Assembly (NCBI RefSeq): GCF_017654315.1
Contig: NZ_CP072203.1
Coordinates: forward strand, 1,798,001-1,862,000
Origin: Gordonia polyisoprenivorans
Lineage (GTDB): Bacteria > Actinomycetota > Actinomycetes > Mycobacteriales > Mycobacteriaceae
Direction of reading: 5' to 3'
DNA: 64,000 nt
The position numbers and the translations under genes were made by a program. Shown here one piece after another: positions 35,324-45,235 of this stretch (positions are counted from its first letter, which is position 1; every line of letters begins with the position of its first letter). Below the pieces are notes generated by a model. It had not been told where the DNA came from. It saw only the letters and a list, made by a program, of their open reading frames with translations, and made no database searches.

Positions 35324-36064
35324 TCAGGCCGACGCCACTTCCGCCGACCCGCTGACCTTCCGCCCCGCCTGCGCGCGAATTGCCTTGCGGGTGGTGGCCG
35401 GAACTGTGGTGCGCGCGTTGGCGATGGCGCCGTCGATGAGCGCGGCGAGGTAGGGGACGACGCTGTATCCCTCGGACAACGATTCCCATTGCCCGAAGAC
35501 GCGTGCCGCCGACGGGTGGGCGTCCATAACTGCGTCGGTGAACTCGGGGGTGGGCATGCGATCGCCGCGGCGCACGCGTGCCTCGCCGTTCCACTGCAGT
35601 TCCGAGGAGATGACGAACCACGTCGTGCGCCACAACCCGAAGGCTTCGTCGTCGTCGAATCCCAGTTCCTAGCAGGCGGATAGGAAGTTCTCGGCCTGGG
35701 ACAGTGAGGGAATGCCGACGCTGGTGCCCTCGTGCAGCACGTCGGAGATCCACGGGATGACACTCAGCTTGTCGTAGAGGTCCACCGACTGGCTGAGCAG
35801 TCGCTCTCGCGGGGGACCTGAGTAGCGCGACCACACGACGCGCTGGACGACTTCACCGAGCACCATCGTGAGCAGGGCGCTCTTGTTGGGCACGTAGTAG
35901 TACACGGCCATGGGTCGCAGGTGTAGCTCGGCGGCGAGGTGGCGCATGTTGAGGGCGTCGACCCCGTCCTCGTTGAGAATGCGGATCGCCACGTCCACGA
36001 TGTGCTGCCGTCGTTCGATGTTCGCGCCGTCCATCTTTGCCATTCTTAACGACGCTTCGGTCAA
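35324..36064 (-). pseudogene. TetR-family regulator interrupted by an in-frame stop codon
   Basis: The N-terminus has a complete TetR helix-turn-helix (HIVDVAIRILNEDGVDALNM, then LRPMAVYYYVPNKSALLTMV). After 131 codons the frame meets TAG at 35669-35671, and the same frame then continues for 114 codons (ELGFDDDEAFGLWRTTWFVI to the end at 35324), as the TetR ligand-binding C-terminus should. A single nonsense change therefore separates the DNA-binding part from most of the effector domain. A truncated 131-residue protein could still be made. No target gene is obvious next to it. Confidence 0.8.
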
Positions 36065-36239
36065 TAGCGAGTAGGACCAAGGTCCCGATACTGTTTATTT
36101 GACTAAGGAAATGCATACCAACCTGCAACTATCTCGGACGAATCCAGTCGGTATGGCACAGAGGCTCTTGCGGAAGCGTGAAACAAATTCTCCGGAGTGA
36201 ACTCGATCACTTTCTCGATACTCGCAATCGCTGAATGAT

Positions 36240-36720
36240 GATGCTGGCGAGCACGATCCGAGAACTATGAGACGTCCAGCTCGTGGATCGGCGGAGTGAT
36301 ACACGGGATCGGAACTGTGGGGATCGTGACGGCTCGTTCGACCGACTCACTGCGCCATCGATCAATGTAGCAATGTGCGGTGCAATGGAGTACGTGTCGC
36401 GCAATTCGTCCCACTGCCTCCAAGAAGTGTGCCGCCAGCGGACGATCGGTCAATTCCTCGGAGGCGAAGTCTGGTGCTGTGCTTTCACCGGTCGGCGTGC
36501 TGTGGGGCTGTGCTCTGCTCATCAACTCAACTCCGACGCGACGAGGAGCCAGGTGGAGCGCCAAAGTCCGAACGGCTCGGCGGCGTCGAGGCGCAATTAG
36601 TGGCGGGCCATCAAGAACTGTTCTGCTTGCTCAGGGCTCGGACGCAGCAGATCGGCTTCGAGCTCTGGATGGCGTTCCAGGTTTTGGCCGACAGCCAGCC
36701 TTCGGTGGCCTCTGAGTCGG
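36240..36720 (-). pseudogene. Decayed second TetR-family C-terminal domain
   Basis: Reading the minus strand in several frames gives EAEQFLMARH, stop, LRLDAAEPFGLWRSTWLL, then DFASEELTDRPLAAHFLEAVG and LRDTYSIAPHIATLIDGAV. These align piece by piece with the C-terminal half of the TetR pseudogene at 35324. At least two frameshifts and one stop interrupt it, and no helix-turn-helix part remains. It is probably a degraded paralogue left by duplication or a related insertion. Confidence 0.6.
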
Positions 36721-36856
36721 TCCTATGGATCGCTCGACAACTGTATCCGCGCCGGGACGACCGCAGGTTTAGCTGCTACGCCTGCATGCAGATATCAGTG
36801 TCTTGATGGTTCGACGCAAAACGAGCCATGATCGATTGGTCGAGCGATCGGGTCCG

Positions 36857-38044
36857 TCAGCCTGTCCATTCCACCAGTTTCCGCCGGGCTCGCCGATGCG
36901 AGGAGCGGTGGCTGTAACCGTCGGCCAAACGAAGCGCGAGAGCCTCGTACTCGTTGGTCACGTCTTCCCAGGTGTAGTTCTCGCGTGCGTGTTGCTGCAG
37001 TTGCGCTCCGACTTCGGCGACTCTCGACGTTGACTCCTCGACGGTCTGAACGCACTTGGCGACATCGTTAGAGTCGGAGAAGAACCAGCCGTGGCCGTTC
37101 AGTACGTGCTTGTTGAATGACACGTCGTAGGCGACGACAGCGGTACCGGCGCCGATCGCGCGAAGTAGTGACGGATTGGTGCCACCCACAGAGTGTCCGT
37201 GAATGTAGGAACAAGCATGGTAGTAGAGCGAGTCGAGCTGCTCCTGGTCGTAGATGGCTCCCAGGAGTCTAATGCGCGAATCGTTGTCCGCGATCGCCTG
37301 AATCTTCTTGGTGTACTCCTCTGAGTACGGTGCTGAGCCCACAACCACCAGAGGCTTGGATGCCGCCGAATCATGGTAGCCCTCCACGATTTCCAAGACA
37401 TGATTCTCTGGCTCAAAGCGCGCGACAACCAGATGGTAGGCACCTGGGGCGAGCGTCAACTCTGCCACACGTGCACTATCCATAGCTTCGATGTGAGGCG
37501 CTCCGTACGCGATGAGCTCAGTAGTAGCTCCGAACTGATGACGGTAATAGTCCGAAATGCCCGGTGAGTCTGCAATCAATGCATCAGAAGTTCGCACTCC
37601 AAAGGACTCTGCGATTCGATAATAATGTCTTCCGGCGCCACCCCACTTGCTCCGCTTCCACTCAAGTCCGTCGACGTGAAGTGCTGTTGGGATACCGCGA
37701 AATCGCAACGCGGGGATAAAAGGTGAATTTGCCGCATTGAATACGATGGCGACATCAGGGCATCGGCGAGAGATAGCATGAACGACGGAGAGAGCTGTGT
37801 GAGTGGGTGTCTCAAGCGCCTTCTTGCGAATAGCCGGAAGGGTTACGCGTCGCATTCCGAGATACACGTTGCCGATTTGACTTTCATTGCGGCCGTAAAC
37901 GCTAACACGATGACCGCGTGACACCAACCGTCGGCCCACCTCTTCGACGGCTGTTTCGAAGCCACCGTATGCGGCTGGCACACCGCGGGTACCGATGAGG
38001 GCAACATGCAGACGGCGAGCCGGCGAAGATGAGGAAGCTGGCAT
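36857..38044 (-). CDS. Glycosyltransferase family 4 with DUF1972 N-domain
   Basis: 395 residues. It starts LHVALIGTRGVPAAYGGFET, the hallmark of the DUF1972 rhamnosyl/galactosyltransferase group, and ends in a GT-B C-domain with YHLVVARFEPENHVLEIVEG (nucleotide-sugar side) and an HSVGGTNPSLLRAIG loop in place of the usual E-x7-E. It acts at the cytoplasmic face, adding a sugar to a lipid-linked glycan. ATG 38044 excludes a long upstream shadow frame. It is divergent from rmlA with 150 bp between the starts, and both belong to the surface polysaccharide locus. Confidence 0.85.
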   Translation of the reverse strand: MPASSSSPARRLHVALIGTRGVPAAYGGFETAVEEVGRRLVSRGHRVSVYGRNESQIGNVYLGMRRVTLPAIRKKALETPTHTALSVVHAISRRCPDVAIVFNAANSPFIPALRFRGIPTALHVDGLEWKRSKWGGAGRHYYRIAESFGVRTSDALIADSPGISDYYRHQFGATTELIAYGAPHIEAMDSARVAELTLAPGAYHLVVARFEPENHVLEIVEGYHDSAASKPLVVVGSAPYSEEYTKKIQAIADNDSRIRLLGAIYDQEQLDSLYYHACSYIHGHSVGGTNPSLLRAIGAGTAVVAYDVSFNKHVLNGHGWFFSDSNDVAKCVQTVEESTSRVAEVGAQLQQHARENYTWEDVTNEYEALALRLADGYSHRSSHRRARRKLVEWTG

Positions 38045-38194
38045 GAAGGTGATTATGGAGCCATCGTCCGCGATTGGCGAAACGAAACCACCCAATCGCT
38101 TCAATAGTCCTCCGTTCGGACCAATCTTCGTGGGCATCAACACATCGACGTCCCTCAGGGTGCGATCGACAACTCCACGTTTTAACCTCTGGCA

Positions 38195-39061
38195 ATGCGC
38201 GGCATCATTCTTGCCGGTGGTACCGGCTCTCGGTTGCATCCGATCACTCAGGGCGTCAGCAAACAGCTGGTGCCGGTGTACGACAAGCCGATGATCTACT
38301 ACCCGCTGACCACGCTCATGCTCGCGGGCATCCGAGACGTCCTGGTCATCACGACCCCGAGCGACGCCGCGGCGTTCCAAGGCCTGCTGGGTAGTGGGGA
38401 CCAGTTCGGGATCAGCATCACCTACGTGCCGCAGCAATCGCCCGATGGACTCGCACAGGCGTTTGTCCTCGGAGCGGACCACATCGGAAACGAGTCGGTT
38501 GCACTTGTGCTTGGCGACAACATCTTCTACGGACCGGGACTCGGCACCCAGCTCCAAGGCTTCGATGACCTGGACGGCGGTGCCGTATTCGCCTATTGGG
38601 TTGCCAACCCCACCGCGTATGGTGTCGTGGAGTTCGACGACGCTGGCACTGCGGTGTCGCTCGAGGAGAAACCGAGTGAACCGAAGTCGAACTTTGCTGT
38701 GCCCGGCCTCTACTTCTACGACAATGACGTGATTGAGATCGCGCGCAATCTTCAGCCCAGTGCACGCGGCGAGTACGAGATCACCGACGTCAACGCTCAC
38801 TACCTGGCTGAGGGCAAGCTGGCAGTCCGGGTGCTACCCCGTGGCACTGCATGGCTCGACACCGGTACCTTCGATTCGCTGTTGGATGCAGGAAACTTTG
38901 TGCGGACCGTGGAGCAGCGGCAAGGACTGAAGATTGCTGTGCCGGAGGAGGTTGCGTGGCGGCAGGGCTACATCAGTGACGATGAGCTCGTCGCCAGGGC
39001 TGAGAAGCTGCGCAAGTCTGGGTACGGCGACTACTTGCGGGCCCTGATCGATCGCGGGTGA
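38195..39061 (+). CDS. rmlA: Glucose-1-phosphate thymidylyltransferase
   Basis: 288 residues, normal length for RmlA. The N-terminal [20 protein letters not shown] and [18 protein letters not shown] are diagnostic, with GDNIFYG and ITDVNAHYL also conserved. It converts dTTP and glucose-1-phosphate to dTDP-glucose, the first step to dTDP-rhamnose, which is used both for the arabinogalactan linker and for surface glycans. rmlB, rmlC and rmlD are not in this window. Confidence 0.95.
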   Translation: MRGIILAGGTGSRLHPITQGVSKQLVPVYDKPMIYYPLTTLMLAGIRDVLVITTPSDAAAFQGLLGSGDQFGISITYVPQQSPDGLAQAFVLGADHIGNESVALVLGDNIFYGPGLGTQLQGFDDLDGGAVFAYWVANPTAYGVVEFDDAGTAVSLEEKPSEPKSNFAVPGLYFYDNDVIEIARNLQPSARGEYEITDVNAHYLAEGKLAVRVLPRGTAWLDTGTFDSLLDAGNFVRTVEQRQGLKIAVPEEVAWRQGYISDDELVARAEKLRKSGYGDYLRALIDRG

Positions 39062-39658
39062 TCAGCCCAATCGGGACTCCCCCCGTACCTGCGCATGAGC
39101 GCGTGTGTGCGTCTACTCACTCGATCTTGGCGCTATCTCATATAAGCGACCTTGCGAGATCGTAAACTTTTAATTTGCGAGACGGAAGTCTGATTTAGGT
39201 GTGGAATGCGCAGAAGATGAAAGTGCTGTAGTTCGGTAGGGGGAATTCGCGCAATGACGAGGACGACGGGTTATTATTTCGTCCACATTCGCATGCCCGA
39301 AAACGGCGTGAACGCTCCAGTGGCTGTGGCGCGCGGTCGTCCGGGTGAACGATGAATAGCCCGCGCAACAGCGGATTTCGAGACGGGGCAGGACGATTTC
39401 ACGCAACCTATGACATTGGTCACATCTCTTCTGCTAATGTTCTTCCGCTTCCAGATTGTGCGAAACCTGAGAGCAAGCTATATTTTTCGTACATGTCCGA
39501 AGCGTCATGACGCTTTCGCGGAAAATTGAGATCACTTTGCAGGGACATCGGCGTATGGGAATGGGCTAGTTGCCTACGCTTGTCCCCAGTTCAACACGAC
39601 AGAAGGTGCGCACTGTGTGTACTGTCAGCGCGTTCGGTTGGACTTTTCGGGGGAAGTC
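39062..39658. other. Long non-coding leader of the polysaccharide operon
   Basis: About 600 bp without a convincing gene on either strand and with clearly lower GC than flanking genes. It holds AT-rich stretches (around 39165-39175 and 39478-39490), a perfect palindrome at 39500-39515 and the likely promoter for the operon beginning at 39659. A long 5' leader or a regulatory RNA is possible; I see no known riboswitch motif. Confidence 0.6.
39500..39515. promoter_or_regulatory. 16-bp perfect palindrome upstream of the polysaccharide operon
   Basis: AAGCGTCATGACGCTT is self-complementary over 16 bp and lies about 145 bp before the first gene of the operon. It has the form of a dimeric repressor or activator site. 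No regulator gene in the polysaccharide locus is an obvious partner. Confidence 0.45.
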
Positions 39659-41161
39659 GTGACCGCTAATCGCGATCTGAGGATTGGTCGTCGGCCGCTG
39701 GGAGCGGGCGACGACAGTGACGTCCGCACGCCACAGTCATGGGTGCTCGGCTACCTGCGTACTGTCGCCTGGGGTGACTTTGCCATCGTGGTCGCATCGA
39801 TCGTGGTGGCCCAGCTGGTGCGGTTCGGCTCCGACGATCCCCTGGAAGCCAACGGCGAGTTGGGTATTCCCGCCGCGCTTGTTTCGGTGGTGCTCGCAGC
39901 CGCGTGGCTGGCAGCGCTTCGCGTGTTCCACACGCTCGATCGTCGGGTCATTGGTTCGGGACCCGACGAGTACAGCCGGGTCGTCACCGCGTGTTTGTCG
40001 GTGTTCGGCGTGCTGGCCATGGTGGACCTCTTGTTCCGGCTTAACATCGCACGCGGTTTCCTCCTGATTGCGCTGCCGGTGGGCACCCTCAGCCTTGTCG
40101 CAGCACGCTGGTACTGGCGAAAGCGACTCACACGTCAGCGCCAACGGGCACGCCACCTAGAGAAACTGCTCGTGGTCGGCTCGGTCGGAGCGTCCGCTCC
40201 CTTGGTCAAGAGACTGCTGAACACACCCACCCTGGGTTACGACGTAATGGGTGTGTGCCTGCCGCCCAGTAGGAGGGGCACACCCGAGGAACTGCGCATC
40301 GACGACCGCCATGTCCCCGTGTTCGGCGACTTCGACGATGTGACGTTGGCGGTCAAACACACTGGCGCGACCACCGTCGCGGTGACCTCCACCGAGGCGC
40401 TGGGACATCAAGCGATGCAGGACTTGTCGTGGGACCTCGAGGGCATGAACGTGGAGATGCTCGTTTCGCCCGGAGTCACCGATGTGGCCGGCCCGCGCAT
40501 GATGGTCCGACCTGTCGCTGGCTTGCCGTTGCTCCATATCGACAAGCCTCGGTACGAGGGTGCCAACCGGTTCCGAAAGGCTGCACTCGACAGGGTGGGG
40601 GCACTCACCGCGTTGCTGCTGCTTGCGCCGATCATGGTCGCCGTCGCCGTCGCCGTCAAAGTCGACTCCGCCGGCCCGATCTTCTACCGAGCTATCCGTA
40701 TCGGGCTGAACAACAAGCCGTTCGAGATGTGGAAGTTCCGCTCGATGCTGCAGGACGCCGACAAGCGCAAGCACGAACTGGCACACCTCGACGAGGGGGC
40801 AGGTGTGCTGTTCAAGATGCGCGACGATCCGCGCGTGACAAGAGTGGGCCAGTTCATCCGGCGCTACAGCCTTGATGAGCTTCCCCAGCTCTTCAACGTC
40901 GTGACGGGAAGCATGAGCCTCGTCGGGCCGCGCCCGCCGCTGCCGGACGAAGTGGAGAAGTACGATGGGCGTGTCGCCCGTCGGATGCTGGTCAAGCCGG
41001 GCATCACTGGTCTCTGGCAAGTCTCTGGCCGATCCGACCTCTCATGGGAAGAATCTGTGCGACTGGATCTCTCGTACGTCGAGAACTGGTCGATCATGCA
41101 GGATATCGCCATTCTTGTGAGAACCATCCGCGCAACCGCCAACAAGACCGGAGCGTACTAG
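39659..41161 (+). CDS. Polyprenyl-phosphate sugar-1-phosphate transferase (initiating, WbaP/WcaJ-like)
   Basis: About 500 residues. Four or five N-terminal helices are followed by a CoA-binding-like middle domain and a C-terminal bacterial sugar transferase domain. That domain shows FEMWKFRSMLQDADKRKHE, MRDDPRVTRVGQFIRRYSLD, ELPQLFNVVTGSMSLVGPRP and PGITGLWQVSGRSDL. It moves a hexose-1-phosphate from a UDP-sugar to undecaprenyl or decaprenyl phosphate, starting repeat-unit assembly. GTG 39659 follows GGGGGAAG and is preferred; GTG 39617 would add 14 residues. Confidence 0.92.
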   Translation: MTANRDLRIGRRPLGAGDDSDVRTPQSWVLGYLRTVAWGDFAIVVASIVVAQLVRFGSDDPLEANGELGIPAALVSVVLAAAWLAALRVFHTLDRRVIGSGPDEYSRVVTACLSVFGVLAMVDLLFRLNIARGFLLIALPVGTLSLVAARWYWRKRLTRQRQRARHLEKLLVVGSVGASAPLVKRLLNTPTLGYDVMGVCLPPSRRGTPEELRIDDRHVPVFGDFDDVTLAVKHTGATTVAVTSTEALGHQAMQDLSWDLEGMNVEMLVSPGVTDVAGPRMMVRPVAGLPLLHIDKPRYEGANRFRKAALDRVGALTALLLLAPIMVAVAVAVKVDSAGPIFYRAIRIGLNNKPFEMWKFRSMLQDADKRKHELAHLDEGAGVLFKMRDDPRVTRVGQFIRRYSLDELPQLFNVVTGSMSLVGPRPPLPDEVEKYDGRVARRMLVKPGITGLWQVSGRSDLSWEESVRLDLSYVENWSIMQDIAILVRTIRATANKTGAY

Positions 41162-41240
41162 CTCCGATACTCGAGAATCTACGATACCCGAGATATACCT
41201 ACCATCGCTCAGACAGCCTCAATGGAAAAAGGTTGACAGC

Positions 41241-42470
41241 ATGAAGATCCTTCTTATCAATAAGTACTGGCGGATCGCCGGAGGTGTTGAAGTACACGCA
41301 TTCGAAGTGGCGCGTTGGCTCGCAGCTCGTGGCCATGAGGTGATTCCATTTGCTATGCGCGAAAAGGACACGTTACCCAACAATGAAATCGAGAACTTTC
41401 CGCCGGAGGTCGATTTTCGCGGCGGCTCGCTCGGGCCTGCGCTAAAAGGACTTATCCGGGCCACCATCTCGCTTGACTCTCGGGATTCCCTTCGGGATCT
41501 TATCAAAAGAGAGCAGCCCGACGCTGCATACGTACTACACGTTTATCATCAGCTGGGAATGGGGATAATTAACGAACTGAAACGTCACGGAGTGCCAGTT
41601 GTCCTAAGCCTGCACGACTATAAAATAGCGTGTCCCAACTATCGTCTCTTCTCGGAGAAGACTAATAGGATATGCACGAAATGTCTCGACAGAAGGATGG
41701 GATTTCTTATCGCTCCCGTCCGCGAAAATTGCTGGGGTGGGAGTGTAGCTTCGGGAGCTGCGCTCACCATCGAGGCAATATCGACAAAAGTGCAACGAAG
41801 CTATAAGCTGGCGGATGTCGTAACGGTACTAAATAGCCTACAGCGGACGGCAGTGCTTCGAGCGGGGGTGCCCGAAAGTCGAATAATGGCGGTTCCGCAT
41901 GCGGTGCCACTATCACATGGAAATCAGAAATGCCCTGACAACGGTGCGCGGTTTCTATACGTCGGACGCCTCGTGCCTGAGAAGGGCGTAGATGTCTTGA
42001 TCAGGGCGGCTGCCAAGTCACGGTCGTCAATAACGATCGCGGGCGATGGGCGATCCCGGAACGAACTGCAAAGGTTGGCCTATGAGCTAAGTGTGGACGC
42101 CATCTTCCTGGGGCAAGTTGACAGGAAGCGAATCGAACAACTTATGAGAGAATCTCGCGCTCTGATCGTTCCTTCGATATGGCATGAGGTCAGCCCGCTC
42201 GTCGTATATGAGGCGATCAGGCAAGACTTACCGGTCGTGGCAAGTGAAGTTGGTGGAATGGTTGACCAGCTGGGCGGATCGAGGGGGTACCTGGTACGCC
42301 CAGGCGCGGTTGGCGACTTGGCCGATACGCTTCGTGCAATCATGCTTAACCCAGAGGAAGCGCGAACAAGAAGTTTGCGGGCTCGGCAGCATGCTGCCAC
42401 AGCATGGTCTCTCAAAGCCTGGGAGAGGAATATGGTGGAGGCCTTCAGTGTAGCAGGCGTCAGCGTATGA
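41241..42470 (+). CDS. Glycosyltransferase family 4
   Basis: 409 residues with a GT-B fold. The N-terminal KYWRIAGGVEVHAFEVARWL is the acceptor-side Gly-rich loop, and the C-terminal donor site shows FLYVGRLVPEKGVDVLIRA and SPLVVYEAIRQDLPVVASEVGG (the E-x7-E motif). AAAAAGG precedes the ATG. It adds a sugar to the lipid-linked repeat unit in the cytoplasm. The stop overlaps the wzy-like start (ATGA). Codon use is more AT-rich than upstream genes. Confidence 0.92.
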   Translation: MKILLINKYWRIAGGVEVHAFEVARWLAARGHEVIPFAMREKDTLPNNEIENFPPEVDFRGGSLGPALKGLIRATISLDSRDSLRDLIKREQPDAAYVLHVYHQLGMGIINELKRHGVPVVLSLHDYKIACPNYRLFSEKTNRICTKCLDRRMGFLIAPVRENCWGGSVASGAALTIEAISTKVQRSYKLADVVTVLNSLQRTAVLRAGVPESRIMAVPHAVPLSHGNQKCPDNGARFLYVGRLVPEKGVDVLIRAAAKSRSSITIAGDGRSRNELQRLAYELSVDAIFLGQVDRKRIEQLMRESRALIVPSIWHEVSPLVVYEAIRQDLPVVASEVGGMVDQLGGSRGYLVRPGAVGDLADTLRAIMLNPEEARTRSLRARQHAATAWSLKAWERNMVEAFSVAGVSV

Positions 42471-43909
42471 GTGTTGGATCGTCATATCAGCGGATGTTGA
42501 GTCCTGAGACACGCGTGGGATTAGTTCTCGATTACGTTGCAAGGCGTTGGCTACCGGTTACCGCGATTATTCTCGTCGCGATAATAGTCTGCGCGTACAT
42601 TTTCATCGCCGCCAGCGTTGATGCTGCAGACACTTTCTACCTGGTGTTCATTGCTGGATCGTTCGGGCCCCCCGTCATCGCTATTGTTGCCACGGAGCGC
42701 GGAATTCGTGAGCTCGACCCGCTTTCACCATTCGTTCTTGTTCCGCTCACAATGGGTATCGTCTTCGGCTCGGCGCCGTCTCTTCTTGCTTTCATGGGAT
42801 ACTCGGAAACAGCATCTGAAGTAGGTCGTGGTCTTGCTTGGGGGATGCTCGCGTACTTACTAGGCGCCGTGGCAGCTTCGCTTGCTATTCCAACGCCTAG
42901 GCCGCCTGACGTTGGGAGCCGGAGAATTCGAGGCGAACTCGATCCCGGGATACTGTATGCCGTATACGGCACTGGCGCTTTCGCGATGATCTGGTATTGG
43001 TACCGTGCTGGAGGAATACCGATTCTTGAACCAGATGTAGAGAACGCAAGATTGGCGGCCCTGACAGGTGGCGGTCTGCCCTTCTACCTCTCGATGTTGA
43101 TGATGGTCTCAGTTTGGTTGTTGTGCTCGCCTGCATGTACTAGAACAAGCACAGGCGTAAGGTGCACTTTGGTACTGATGACCGTTCTGCTATTAACTTC
43201 TACGGGCTGGCGAAACACGGTTTTTGCGTTCATTGTGGTGCTCCTGATGATCCGGCAATATACAAGGCCGATAAGGACGATATCGATTCTGGTAGCGGGA
43301 ATATTGGCGATTCTGGGTGCGGTCGCAATTGGGCTGTACCGTGTCTACAGCTCAGGTCTCGCGAACTATGAGACATTCCAGCTACTCTCAACCGGAAACT
43401 ACGGCGGTGCGATATCAAAATATCTGACCACATACTTTAACGCCTTCGGACTTAACATCGGCGCTGTTTACTCGCTATTTCCAGATATAATACCGTTCAA
43501 AGGTGGCGAAACCATAGTTTGGAATTACTTGGCGTTGCTTCCGGGCGAAAGTCGGCAGCCCTTCGATTTCGTATTGAAGGATGCGGCCGGTCAGGGGTTT
43601 GCAGGGGGAGGGCTCCCGCCGACGTTGATCGGCGAGTTGTACTTAAATTTCGGAACTTCGGGCGTAGCCATTGGTATGGTGATTATAGGTGCATTCGCTA
43701 CTCTTATCCATGCGCTATTAAAGATAACGGGCAGGGTAGATGTTCTTATCATCTCGATACTTCTCATTTACTATTTGTTTGTAGCGGTTCGAGGTGGGAT
43801 TGGAAACGTCTCAATGACCGTCGTTTGGTTGGCCGTCGCGGTATGGGCAGTTTCTCGCTTGGCAAGTGGATCGAGAAATAGAACCGAGAGATCAACTGGC
43901 AAGGTGTGA
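42467..43909 (+). CDS. Wzy-type repeat-unit polymerase (O-antigen polymerase-like)
   Basis: About 480 residues with 12 or so predicted membrane segments and a large extracytoplasmic loop near residues 320-385 (LLPGESRQPFDFVLKD, then GGGLPPTLIGELYLNFG). This loop with a GExYxNFG-like motif is characteristic of OPS-polymerase/Wzy proteins, which join undecaprenyl-linked repeat units outside the membrane. ATG 42467 overlaps the previous stop. Sequence identity within the family is low, so the call rests on topology, the loop motif and context. Confidence 0.85.
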   Translation: MSVGSSYQRMLSPETRVGLVLDYVARRWLPVTAIILVAIIVCAYIFIAASVDAADTFYLVFIAGSFGPPVIAIVATERGIRELDPLSPFVLVPLTMGIVFGSAPSLLAFMGYSETASEVGRGLAWGMLAYLLGAVAASLAIPTPRPPDVGSRRIRGELDPGILYAVYGTGAFAMIWYWYRAGGIPILEPDVENARLAALTGGGLPFYLSMLMMVSVWLLCSPACTRTSTGVRCTLVLMTVLLLTSTGWRNTVFAFIVVLLMIRQYTRPIRTISILVAGILAILGAVAIGLYRVYSSGLANYETFQLLSTGNYGGAISKYLTTYFNAFGLNIGAVYSLFPDIIPFKGGETIVWNYLALLPGESRQPFDFVLKDAAGQGFAGGGLPPTLIGELYLNFGTSGVAIGMVIIGAFATLIHALLKITGRVDVLIISILLIYYLFVAVRGGIGNVSMTVVWLAVAVWAVSRLASGSRNRTERSTGKV

Positions 43910-43963
43910 TACAGAAGTTGCGGATCTACTCTTGCCGCGGAGGAACCTGCTGAAGGGCTGCGA

Positions 43964-45235
43964 ATGGGTCACATAAATGCTGAACGTCAATCTCGAATTC
44001 GAAGCCGCATCATCCAACCGTCGTCTTTTCGGCGCCGAGTAACCGCGACAAATCTCCACAGAATAAGCGTCGGGGTGGACCAGGCGGTATACTCGATCTC
44101 TAGCTTTCTGGCTACGGTGATCGTGGCTCGAGCTAGCAGCATCGATCAGTTTGGGCAGTTCTCTATAGTATTCACTATTATCGTGCTCGTTGTTGGACTA
44201 CAGCGAGCGGCGGTAGTCGAGCCACTAATTGTTGTTCTAGGTAGTCGAGGCCCGTCTCCTGAGTTGTTGCGCGCAGCGTGCTGGCGTTCTGCGGGGTTCT
44301 GTGTTGCGGCTGCCGTCTGTGGTGCTACTTGGGTGTGGATTGAAACGGGGGACTGGGCCGTAGCAACTCTGGGTGCCTCGCTGGCGGGGCCGTTCATGCA
44401 AGACCTCGTGAGATACCTTCTGTATCTCAAGAGTGAATCGCTGAAAATGGTGATTTCAGATGGAGTTAGCGGAGCCTGCCAAGTATCGACTTTAATAATT
44501 CTGTCTTCTGCGCACGTTGGCGATGCGTATCTTTACATGTGCGGCTTCGCTCTGGCTGCAATCGCAGGTCCGATCTTCATGAGCCGCTCCGTCGCCAAGA
44601 AGTGCCAGGCAGCGAATTCGGCCGATGATCTGAAAAGCTACGGAAGGCTCAACTTACCGTTTGGATCTGACTATTTACTTGGCGTTTTGTCGCTGCAGGG
44701 GACATTCTGGGCAGCTACAACGCTTGCTGGCCCCGCGGCGTCAGCCGCACTTCGCGGCTCTGATTCCCTGATAGGGCCCGCAAGGGTAGTACTCCAGACT
44801 CTGCCGGCGCTGCTCTTGCGCCGATGGTCAGATAGCGTTCAGTCTCGCGCGGGTGCGATAGCCAAGTTCGGAGGTGTGTTATGGATAGGTGCTTCGCTAG
44901 GAGCGATCTGCGCATGGGCACTGCCAGCGAAGGCCGGAGTTGCGCTGCTAGGTCAGAGCTGGTCGGTTGTATCGCCGGTGCTCCCTTTCGTGGTGCTATC
45001 GCTGGCTCCTATAACTGTGACGTTCATTTGTAGTTTGGCGATTAAAGCTTCGGGGCACTCGAGGGTGTTGCTCTACGCGCGGTTTGTCAGCACTCCGATC
45101 ACCCTTACTCTTGGTGTTTCGGGGGCTGTATTAGGTGGTGCGAGGGGAGCAGCTATCGGTTCGTTCTTCGGTTCGTGTTTGGCGGCCGGAGTTTTCATGC
45201 TGTTTCTGGTACTTCTGGAAAGGAATGCGCGTTGA
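43964..45235 (+). CDS. Wzx-type polysaccharide flippase (MOP superfamily)
   Basis: 423 residues with about 12 transmembrane helices. The opening VDQAVYSISSFLATVIVARA (split Gln/Ser-rich first helix) and the later AIKASGHSRVLLYARFVSTP segment are typical of RfbX/Wzx-like exporters. It is predicted to flip the lipid-linked repeat unit to the outer face for Wzy. It is followed by the pyruvyltransferase gene, whose TTG overlaps its stop codon. Confidence 0.85.
   Translation: MGHINAERQSRIRSRIIQPSSFRRRVTATNLHRISVGVDQAVYSISSFLATVIVARASSIDQFGQFSIVFTIIVLVVGLQRAAVVEPLIVVLGSRGPSPELLRAACWRSAGFCVAAAVCGATWVWIETGDWAVATLGASLAGPFMQDLVRYLLYLKSESLKMVISDGVSGACQVSTLIILSSAHVGDAYLYMCGFALAAIAGPIFMSRSVAKKCQAANSADDLKSYGRLNLPFGSDYLLGVLSLQGTFWAATTLAGPAASAALRGSDSLIGPARVVLQTLPALLLRRWSDSVQSRAGAIAKFGGVLWIGASLGAICAWALPAKAGVALLGQSWSVVSPVLPFVVLSLAPITVTFICSLAIKASGHSRVLLYARFVSTPITLTLGVSGAVLGGARGAAIGSFFGSCLAAGVFMLFLVLLERNAR

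Noticed and set aside
35669..35671. TAG in the TetR gene read as a recoded codon
   Set aside because: No suppressor or pyrrolysine-type system is visible, and the adjacent TetR remnant is plainly decayed, so a nonsense mutation is simpler.
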